This document shows, one piece after another, positions 1 to 5,000 of a stretch of 6,026 nt of DNA (position 1 is the first letter of the stretch; each line of letters opens with the position of its first letter). The stretch lies in assembly GCA_002440125.1 (NCBI GenBank), contig DJRQ01000063.1, positions 1 through 6,026 of the forward strand. Reading direction: 5' to 3'. This stretch comes from Caryophanales bacterium UBA6356 (lineage in GTDB: Bacteria > Bacillota_I > Bacilli_A > RFN20 > CAG-826). A program made the translations under genes and the position numbers. Under the pieces are notes generated by a model, which was not told the DNA's origin, did not search any database, and worked only from the letters and a program-made list of their open reading frames with translations.

Positions 1-188
1 CCAGCCACATTCACAAGAGGCTTTTTCGCTTCTAATTCTTGAGCCGATAAAGTTCCGAAGTTTTTTCGGATATCTCTAATTTGATCTTTCCACTCATAAC
101 GCGATCCAAAAGGATCAACGCCAAGTTCTTCGTATTTAGCAAGCTTTTGATGGCGCGCTTGCTCTTGGTCCGTTAATTTTTCTTCCAT
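1..188 (-). CDS. lysS: Lysyl-tRNA synthetase, class II (N-terminal part only)
   Basis: This is the first 62 codons of a class II lysyl-tRNA synthetase, the cytoplasmic enzyme that charges tRNA-Lys with lysine using ATP; the rest lies beyond the left edge. The visible protein starts MEEKLTDQEQARHQKLAKYE and continues through VDPFGSRYEW, then GTLSAQELEAKKPLVNVAG. This matches the family's N-terminal pattern: a charged helix, a (V/I)DP(F/Y)G-x-R motif, an LS-x-EEL segment, and the VAGR that opens the OB-fold anticodon-binding domain. The catalytic class II motifs are outside the window. The ATG at 188-186 is preceded by AGAGGT (complement of 196-201) with 7 bases between, a good ribosome binding site. 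The gene is separated from the ABC operon by a terminator and is probably transcribed on its own. Identity is from recognised motif order, not from a search. Confidence 0.9.
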   Translation of the reverse strand, partial: MEEKLTDQEQARHQKLAKYEELGVDPFGSRYEWKDQIRDIRKNFGTLSAQELEAKKPLVNVA

Positions 189-236
189 GGTTAAAACCTC
201 TAAAATTCGTGATTAGTTTAATACAAAGAAGGAAAT

Positions 237-254
237 AAACGAAAACTTTCGTTT
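237..254. promoter_or_regulatory. Perfect 18-bp palindrome upstream of lysS
   Basis: AAACGAAA (237-244), two bases, then TTTCGTTT (247-254) form a perfect 8-bp inverted repeat. It lies 49 bases upstream of the lysS start and 5 bases before the ATG of the plus-strand ORF at 259. A weak minus-10-like TATTAA for lysS sits at 218-223, and a minus-35 about 17 bases away would fall at 241-246, inside the palindrome, although the bases there (GTTTTC) match consensus poorly. The symmetry, short spacer and position suggest a binding site for a dimeric regulator. The stem is A/T-rich and has no T-run, so an RNA terminator is less likely. Function is inferred. Confidence 0.4.
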
Positions 255-258
255 CAAA

Positions 259-489
259 ATGAAGCGAAAATCATTTTTCGTCATAGAACAAGGTAATCAA
301 GAAATTGGCCAGGGTTTGTCAAAAGGCCCGCTTTTCCATATATGCCACCCCGATTCGACCGCCGAAAGAAAGAGAGAACAACGATGGCGCAAGCGCAAGG
401 TAAGAAAAGCGGAAGCCAAAAAGGAGAATGAAGCGCGTCTTGCCAGAGAATATGAGCAAGCGTTTCCTATCCATGGTTTTGTCCTGTGA
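259..489 (+). CDS. Doubtful small hypothetical protein, 76 codons
   Basis: I do not recognise this ORF. It would encode a 76-residue basic protein. About residues 35-64 are a run of Lys, Arg, Glu and Ala that could form a single charged helix or coiled coil, and there is no signal peptide or membrane segment. It is the only plausible plus-strand reading in the window: divergent from lysS, convergent with the ABC operon, and ending just before a hairpin. Against it, no ribosome binding site sits at a proper distance; the nearest purine run (228-235) is more than 20 bases before the ATG. No clear promoter is seen, and no alternative start fits. The frame is open back to a TAG at 214-216. It could equally be chance reading through the lysS upstream region. 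Confidence 0.25.
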   Translation: MKRKSFFVIEQGNQEIGQGLSKGPLFHICHPDSTAERKREQRWRKRKVRKAEAKKENEARLAREYEQAFPIHGFVL

Positions 490-494
490 CAAAA
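477..494. repeat. Small perfect hairpin next to the operon terminator
   Basis: TTTTGTC (477-483) and GACAAAA (488-494) are perfect inverted repeats around the four-base loop CTGT. The right arm shares bases 491-494 with the A-run that forms the T-tract of the minus-strand operon terminator. It also covers the TGA stop of the doubtful plus-strand ORF (487-489). No T-run follows on the plus strand, so it is not a convincing terminator for that ORF. It may be incidental. Confidence 0.4.
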
Positions 495-551
495 AGGATT
501 TTGCTTTCTTTGAGAGAGGTTTCCACTCCCTCAAAAAATTACAAAATCCTT
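491..551 (-). terminator. Rho-independent terminator of the MarR-ABC-ABC operon
   Basis: Read on the minus strand, AAGGATTTTG (complement of 542-551) pairs perfectly with CAAAATCCTT (complement of 494-503). Inside is a second stem, TGAGAGAG (511-518) against CTCCCTCA (526-533), with one A/C mismatch and a 7-base loop. The distal side of the stem runs straight into a T-tract, complement of the A-run at 491-495. It begins 48 bases after the last stop codon of the operon. The T-run is present only in the minus-strand reading, which fixes the direction. The stem is long and has internal unpaired bases. Confidence 0.75.
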
Positions 552-599
552 GCAAATCAACATCTTTTCAAGAAGCCGTTAAGCTTTAGAGGAGACGCA

Positions 600-2609
600 T
601 TACTCCGCAATCGCGTTACCGGTATAGAGTTGGTAATATTTGCCTTTCTTCGCCAATAGTTCCTCGTGAGAACCTCTTTCGATGATGCGGCCATGATCGA
701 TAACCATGATGACATCGCTATTTTTGATGGTGCTTAAACGGTGCGCGATAACAAAGACCGTTCTTCCTTTCATAATGGCATCCATGCCCTTTTGAACAAG
801 AGCTTCGGTGCGAGAGTCAATGGAGCTTGTCGCCTCATCAAGAATCATAACGGGAGGATTGGCAACCGCGGCTCTCGCGATAGCCAAAAGCTGTCTTTGC
901 CCTTGCGAAAGAGAAGCGCCACCATTCGTAAGAAGCGTGTCATAGCCATTCGGAAGATGACGAATGAAATCGTCGGCATTCGCTAGTTTTGCCGCTTCGA
1001 CGACTTGTTCGTCGGTGGCATCCAAATTCCCAAAACGGATGTTTTCTTTGACGGTGCCAGTGAAAAGCTTGGTATCTTGCAAAACAATGCCAAGAGACCT
1101 TCTAAGATCCGCCTTCTTGATTTTGTTGATGTTGATGTCATCATAACGGACTTTGCCATCCTCAAGATCATAGAAGCGATTGATGAGGTTCGTAATGGTC
1201 GTTTTGCCCGCACCAGTAGGTCCTACAAAAGCAACCTTTTGCCCTGGATAGGCATAGAGCGTAATGTCATGCAAAACGGTTTTCCCCGGAATGTAAGCAA
1301 AATCGACATCATCAAATGTAATCTTACCTTTTAACCAGGTGTAGGTTGTCGGCGTTTCATCGTGATGAGGATGCTTCCAAGCCCACATGCCAGTTCTTTC
1401 TTTAACCTCGATGGGATTCCCATCCGGTCCTTCCTTGGCATTGCAAAGTTCTACGTAGCCTTCATCGGTTTCGCTTGGTTCGTCGATCATTTCGAAGATC
1501 CTCGAAGCGCCAGCGATAGCCAAAGCCATGACGTTAAGTTGTTGGGAAACTTGGCCGATCGGCTGAACGAAAGTCTTGGAATAAAGCAAGAAAGACACGA
1601 CGACGCCAACCGTAAAGGTCGCCATTCCAGTGATCGAAACGCTAGGCACGCCGCCTAAGATCATAAGGGAACCCGCTAAAGCCAAAATGGCATATTGAAC
1701 GTTCCCGAGTTGATTGACCGTCGGCATAAGGACGTTTGCGAAGCGATTCGCTCGCATGGAGTTTTGGAAATAGTCTTCGTTATGTTTCCTGAAATCCTCG
1801 ATATTTTGTTTTTCGTGATTGAAGACCTTGATAACCCTTTGGCCGCTTGTCATCTCTTCTATATAGCCGTTCATTTGCCCAAGAACAATCTGTTGTTTGA
1901 TGAAGTATCGACTTGACATTTTGGTGTAGTACTTCGTGAGGAAGAACATCATGAGAGCGAAAGCAATAACAATAGCCGTCAAGACCAAATCGGTGCAAAG
2001 CATTATCACTAAGCATACCGCCATCGTAACAAGGGATTGAGCGACCATCGGAAGAGAACGGGAAAGCATTTCTCTAAGGGCATCGACGTCGTTTGTGTAA
2101 ATGGACATGATGTCACCATGCGTTCTCCTATCGAAATAAGAAACGGGGAGATCTTGCATGTGATTATAAAGCTCGTCACGAATTCTCTTTTGAACGCCTT
2201 GGCCGATAATCGACATCAAAACGTTATAGAAATAGCTCGAGGCGATTGCTAAGGCATAGCATCCAACCAGCAAAAGAATTCCATAGCCAAAAGGAATGCC
2301 TTTGAAAAGACCGCTCGTCGGAGTGTTAATAAGGCCATTATTGAAGTTATTCACCCAGGCATTAGTCGAAGGATCGAAGTAATTGATGGAGCCTTTAATA
2401 TAGCTATCGATAAGGACGTTACCAACAAAATAGGAGCCCACAACGCCTCCTAAGCTCGAAAGAAGGACGAAAAGGATAACAAGAGCGAATTGCCAAGGAT
2501 AATACTTAAAAACATAGCCAAGAAGACGCTTAATCGCCTTGACTTTAGCCTCGCCCGAAATCTTCTCGACGTTCCGAGCGCCGCGACGCATATTCTTAAT
2601 TGTTGCCAT
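600..2609 (-). CDS. ABC exporter half-transporter, catalytically intact subunit of a heterodimer
   Basis: A 669-residue ABC subfamily B half-transporter of the cytoplasmic membrane: six predicted membrane helices (roughly 38-64, 107-134, 186-206, 208-226, 301-321, 327-349) followed by an ATPase domain. Key residues: Walker A GPTGAGKTT 463-471, Q-loop Gln511, signature LSQGQ 567-571, Walker B VMILDE 587-592 with catalytic Glu592, and H-loop His623 in IAHRLST. Its Walker A/B/H set is complete while the signature departs from LSGGQ, as expected for the partner that carries the hydrolytic residues. It should pair with the subunit encoded just upstream (2596-4413). Two insertions are notable: a hydrophilic outer loop between helices 1 and 2 (about 70-106), and a linker between the membrane and ATPase domains (about 379-426) containing WAWKHPHH. 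I chose the ATG at 2609 because GGGGGAGG lies 8 bases before it; a TTG at 2627 would start upstream of that site. Substrate unknown; drug, lipid or peptide export are all possible. Confidence 0.93.
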   Translation of the reverse strand: MATIKNMRRGARNVEKISGEAKVKAIKRLLGYVFKYYPWQFALVILFVLLSSLGGVVGSYFVGNVLIDSYIKGSINYFDPSTNAWVNNFNNGLINTPTSGLFKGIPFGYGILLLVGCYALAIASSYFYNVLMSIIGQGVQKRIRDELYNHMQDLPVSYFDRRTHGDIMSIYTNDVDALREMLSRSLPMVAQSLVTMAVCLVIMLCTDLVLTAIVIAFALMMFFLTKYYTKMSSRYFIKQQIVLGQMNGYIEEMTSGQRVIKVFNHEKQNIEDFRKHNEDYFQNSMRANRFANVLMPTVNQLGNVQYAILALAGSLMILGGVPSVSITGMATFTVGVVVSFLLYSKTFVQPIGQVSQQLNVMALAIAGASRIFEMIDEPSETDEGYVELCNAKEGPDGNPIEVKERTGMWAWKHPHHDETPTTYTWLKGKITFDDVDFAYIPGKTVLHDITLYAYPGQKVAFVGPTGAGKTTITNLINRFYDLEDGKVRYDDININKIKKADLRRSLGIVLQDTKLFTGTVKENIRFGNLDATDEQVVEAAKLANADDFIRHLPNGYDTLLTNGGASLSQGQRQLLAIARAAVANPPVMILDEATSSIDSRTEALVQKGMDAIMKGRTVFVIAHRLSTIKNSDVIMVIDHGRIIERGSHEELLAKKGKYYQLYTGNAIAE

Positions 2610-4413
2610 CGAAATCGCCTCCCCCAAGTTGAGATTCGTAGAGTTCTTTGTAAACTTCCGAAGACTTCATAAGCTCTTCGCTCGTGCCACGATTCACGAT
2701 TCTTCCTTCGTTCATAACCCATATTTCATCGCAATCTTTGATGCTTAGAACGCGTTGGGCGATGATGAACTTGGTTACGTCTTTTCTCTCTTTTTGAAGC
2801 GCTTCTCGAATAAGACTATCGGTATGGGTGTCACAAGCGGAAGTGCTGTCATCAAGAATCAATATCTTAGGATTCTTTAAGAGGGCCCGAGCAATGCATA
2901 GACGTTGCTTTTGCCCACCCGAAACATTGGCGCCACCTTCTTCAATCCTGGTGTCTAGACCATCTGGCATCTCTTTCAGGAAAGGGGTCACTTGAGCAAG
3001 GTCGCATGCCCGCATGAGCTCTTCTTCGGTGGCGTTCGGATTGCCCCATAAAAGATTGCTTCGAATCGTTCCGGTAAAGAGGGTGTTCTTTTGTAAGACC
3101 ACCGCCACAGCATCGCGAAGCGATTCAAGATCGTATTCCTTCACATTATGGTCACCCACATCGACCTCTCCTTCACGAGGATCAAAAAGCCTTGCAATCA
3201 AAGAAACAAGGGTGGTCTTGCTGGAACCCGTAGAACCCAATATGCCAATCATCTTGCCACTAGGGACAGTGACATTGATGTCATGGAGGACGTCTTTTGA
3301 TGCATCTCCCACATAAGAGAAATCCACGTGCTTGAATATAACTTCTCCATTAGGAACCTCTTTTAAGGCATTTGCTGGCGAGATAATATCCGGTTTTTCC
3401 ATCAAAACCTCGCTGATACGCTCCGCGCTGTTGCGGGCGATGATGATCATCGTGAAAACCATGGAGATGAGCATCAACGACATCATGATCATCATGACAT
3501 AAGTGACAAGGGTCGATAGGGCGCCAACGCTGAGCTCCGTGTTGTTGCTGGCTACGATTTGTTGCGCGCCAAAGTAGGAAATAAGCGTAATAGCGCCATA
3601 GACGGCCAGGGTAAGAATAGGGTTATTCGCCGCCATGATCTTTTCGGCATGGACGAAGTTTCGATAGATAAAATCACTTACCTTCCCAAACTTCTCTTTC
3701 ATATAGGATTCACGGTCGTAAGATTTCACCACGCGAATACCATCCACATCCTCTTGCACTTCCTCATTGAGTTTGTCGTAGGTATCAAAAACGGTTACGA
3801 AAGTGGGATGGACAAACTTAGCTAAAAAGAGGAGCGCGAAAAGAACGATAGGAATGATAATCAAAAATATCCAAGCGATTTTCCAATCGGTGACAAAACA
3901 CATGATCAAAGCAAAAACCATCAAGAACGGAGCGCGTATAACCGCGCGGATGACTTGCAAGAAAGCGAACTGAACATTCGTGACGTCGGTTGTCGTTCTT
4001 GTGATGATGGAGGAAGTGCTAAATTTATCGATATTCTTGAATGAGAACTCCTGAACGTGAGAAAAAACAGAATCGCGAAGATTCTTGCCAAACCCAGCGC
4101 TCGCTTTCGCGGCAAAAGCGCCCGCCAAGATGCCAGTTATAGCAGCCACCACGGCAAAAGAGGCGATAATGCCGGCGTACATATAAATGGGGCCGGCGTC
4201 CATTTCTCCAGAAGCGCCGATCTCGTTCACACTGTCGATAAGATCTTGCATAAAGAAGGCAACGAACACCTCGCACGCCGTCTCAATAAGAACCATAAAC
4301 CACGTTAGAATTGTGACCTTCCAGTATCCATGGATATTCTTCAAAAGGAATTTTAGCGTTGTTTTGCTGTGTTTTTTCGATTTTTTAATCGTTTTTTCCA
4401 TCGTCTTTTCCAT
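2596..4413 (-). CDS. ABC exporter half-transporter, degenerate-site subunit of a heterodimer
   Basis: A 605-residue ABC subfamily B half-transporter. A Lys-rich cytoplasmic N-terminus is followed by six predicted membrane helices (about 33-55, 76-100, 153-173, 178-200, 264-286, 298-325) and an ATPase domain from about 355. Walker A is GSTGSSKTT (393-401), with Ser398 replacing the usual glycine before the lysine. The Q-loop is Gln441 and the signature VSGGQ (497-501) is intact. Walker B reads ILILDD (517-522), so Asp522 replaces the catalytic glutamate, and Gln553 replaces the H-loop histidine (IAQRV for IAHRL). This pattern is typical of the non-hydrolysing partner in heterodimeric exporters such as TM287/TM288 or BmrC/BmrD; its good signature should complete the active site of the partner. 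The gene overlaps MarR by 29 bp and the partner by 14 bp. The ATG at 4413 has GGAGGT 8 bases upstream; a second in-frame ATG at 4401 is less well placed. Confidence 0.93.
   Translation of the reverse strand: MEKTMEKTIKKSKKHSKTTLKFLLKNIHGYWKVTILTWFMVLIETACEVFVAFFMQDLIDSVNEIGASGEMDAGPIYMYAGIIASFAVVAAITGILAGAFAAKASAGFGKNLRDSVFSHVQEFSFKNIDKFSTSSIITRTTTDVTNVQFAFLQVIRAVIRAPFLMVFALIMCFVTDWKIAWIFLIIIPIVLFALLFLAKFVHPTFVTVFDTYDKLNEEVQEDVDGIRVVKSYDRESYMKEKFGKVSDFIYRNFVHAEKIMAANNPILTLAVYGAITLISYFGAQQIVASNNTELSVGALSTLVTYVMMIMMSLMLISMVFTMIIIARNSAERISEVLMEKPDIISPANALKEVPNGEVIFKHVDFSYVGDASKDVLHDINVTVPSGKMIGILGSTGSSKTTLVSLIARLFDPREGEVDVGDHNVKEYDLESLRDAVAVVLQKNTLFTGTIRSNLLWGNPNATEEELMRACDLAQVTPFLKEMPDGLDTRIEEGGANVSGGQKQRLCIARALLKNPKILILDDSTSACDTHTDSLIREALQKERKDVTKFIIAQRVLSIKDCDEIWVMNEGRIVNRGTSEELMKSSEVYKELYESQLGGGDFDGNN
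2618..2625 (-). promoter_or_regulatory. Ribosome binding site that fixes the third operon gene's start
   Basis: GGGGGAGG on the minus strand lies 8 bases before the ATG at 2609-2607. It is encoded by the Gly-rich tail (LGGGDFDGNN) of the upstream ABC subunit. It lies between the TTG at 2627 and the ATG at 2609, which argues for initiation at the ATG. Confidence 0.85.
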
Positions 4414-4864
4414 CTTCGTTCACCTCCATATAACCGACGTTGCTTTGAATCTTTTCTAAAAGCCTATAAAGCTCCGTTTTTTCCTCTTCAGTGAAATTTT
4501 CCACAATGGAGGCATTAATCTTCTTAAAGAGCTTGTCGAAACGGACTTTCAATTCAACGCCTTTCTTTGTTAGAGAAATGATTTTAATACGCCCATCAAT
4601 CTTGCTTACCTTTTGGCGAACAAAACCTTTTTTGGAGAGTCCGGACAAAGTTTGGGATATCGTGGCTTTGGACACTCCGAAACGACGCATTAGGTCCATA
4701 GCCACAATCGGTTGGCCTTCATGACGGAAAAGATAAGCCAAAGTCATGCTCTCAACGCCCGTGATCTCAACCGCAAAATGCTCGCTCACATAGCGATCGA
4801 TGTAGTTTTTAACAGCATTCGAAGTAAGGCGAATCTCAGCGCCCAACGGTCTTTTTTCTTCCAT
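4385..4864 (-). CDS. MarR-family transcriptional regulator
   Basis: A 159-residue cytoplasmic winged-helix DNA-binding protein of the MarR family, usual length for the family. After MEEKRPLGAEI, helices at about 10-30 and 104-140 would form the dimer interface. The winged helix spans about 38-100: the helix-turn-helix includes MDLMRRFGVSKATISQTLSG and KKGFVRQ (56-84), and the wing is KIDGRIKIISLTKKG (88-102) with the conserved D-x-R feature (Asp90, Arg92). It is the first gene of the operon and overlaps the first ABC gene by 29 bp, so it most likely represses its own operon and is released by a ligand, perhaps the exporter's substrate. The promoter and dyads just upstream fit autoregulation. 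The ATG at 4864 matches the usual MarR start position relative to the fold, but no clear ribosome binding site precedes it. The acidic tail EVNEDGKDDGKND carries the next gene's ribosome binding site. Confidence 0.92.
   Translation of the reverse strand: MEEKRPLGAEIRLTSNAVKNYIDRYVSEHFAVEITGVESMTLAYLFRHEGQPIVAMDLMRRFGVSKATISQTLSGLSKKGFVRQKVSKIDGRIKIISLTKKGVELKVRFDKLFKKINASIVENFTEEEKTELYRLLEKIQSNVGYMEVNEDGKDDGKND
4422..4427 (-). promoter_or_regulatory. Ribosome binding site of the second operon gene
   Basis: GGAGGT on the minus strand lies 8 bases before the ATG at 4413-4411. It sits in the codons for Met-Glu-Val near the MarR C-terminus, so ribosomes finishing MarR pass over it. It favours the 4413 start over the second in-frame ATG at 4401. 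Confidence 0.85.
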
Positions 4865-4869
4865 AAATA

Positions 4870-4894
4870 GTTAGTAACCGAACATTTGTTTCGG
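4870..4894. promoter_or_regulatory. Putative MarR operator downstream of the operon promoter
   Basis: Two adjoining dyads lie between the predicted transcription start and the MarR ATG. GTTA-G-TAAC (4870-4878) is perfect. CCGAA (4878-4882) pairs with TTCGG (4890-4894) across 7 bases, and AACA-TT-TGTT (4881-4890) is nested within it. Centres are about 12 bp apart, so two dimers or one overlapping site are possible. MarR-family repressors commonly bind such short inverted repeats at their own promoters. Position and symmetry are seen; the role is inferred. Confidence 0.5.
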
Positions 4895-4902
4895 ACGCGA
4901 TT

Positions 4903-4930
4903 ATTTTAAGAGGAAAGCCAAATTCGTCAA
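4903..4930 (-). promoter_or_regulatory. Sigma-A-type promoter of the MarR-ABC-ABC operon
   Basis: On the minus strand, TTGACG (complement of 4925-4930) is followed after 16 bases by TAAAAT (complement of 4903-4908). Both match the housekeeping sigma consensus well. Transcription should start near 4896, giving a leader of about 32 bases that contains the putative operator. The promoter begins only 5 bases after the T-run of the upstream gene's terminator, consistent with an independent unit. Confidence 0.65.
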
Positions 4931-4935
4931 GAGTT

Positions 4936-4979
4936 AAAAAAGAACTTTTTTAAGGGTTTCGAGCCCATCAAAAAAGTTC
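4936..4979 (-). terminator. Rho-independent terminator of the DUF4143 gene
   Basis: On the minus strand, GAACTTTTTT (complement of 4970-4979) pairs perfectly with AAAAAAGTTC (complement of 4942-4951). An inner GGG/CCC stem (4954-4956 with 4964-4966) caps the loop. A six-base T-run, complement of 4936-4941, follows directly. It lies 21 bases after the TGA stop of the gene at 5001. The outer stem is A/T-rich, but overall shape and T-run are those of an intrinsic terminator. Confidence 0.8.
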
Positions 4980-5000
4980 AGCCTCTTTTTAGGAGAGAAG

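Larger units (their letters stand above)
189..599. other. Intergenic stretch between the ABC operon and lysS
   Basis: This 411-bp stretch holds no confident gene. From left to right it contains the lysS ribosome binding site, a weak possible lysS minus-10 (TATTAA, complement of 218-223), the palindrome at 237-254, a doubtful plus-strand ORF at 259-489, a small hairpin at 477-494, the operon terminator at 491-551, and about 48 bases before the operon's last stop codon in which I see nothing distinctive. Its middle part (about 300-480) looks richer in G+C than the promoter-bearing gap at 4865-5000, which is one reason not to dismiss the ORF. Confidence 0.6.

Noticed and set aside
344..351. Possible T-box leader of lysS: GGGGTGGC on the minus strand resembles part of the T-box core.
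   Set aside because: The ACCGCG part of the T-box core does not follow (it reads ATATATGG), and no matching terminator/antiterminator pair lies between here and lysS.
319..555. Minus-strand 78-codon ORF overlapping the intergenic region.
   Set aside because: It runs through the operon terminator hairpin, has no ribosome binding site, and is the antisense of the plus-strand ORF; its hydrophobic look comes from complementing Lys/Glu codons.
2610..2627. TTG at 2627 as start of the last operon gene (675 residues).
   Set aside because: GGGGGAGG lies after this TTG and 8 bases before the ATG at 2609, so the ATG is the better start.
741..4724. Numerous plus-strand and alternate-frame ORFs of 60-109 codons inside the ABC and MarR genes.
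   Set aside because: They lie opposite or within long genes with clear domain motifs, lack recognisable domains of their own, and are expected shadows.
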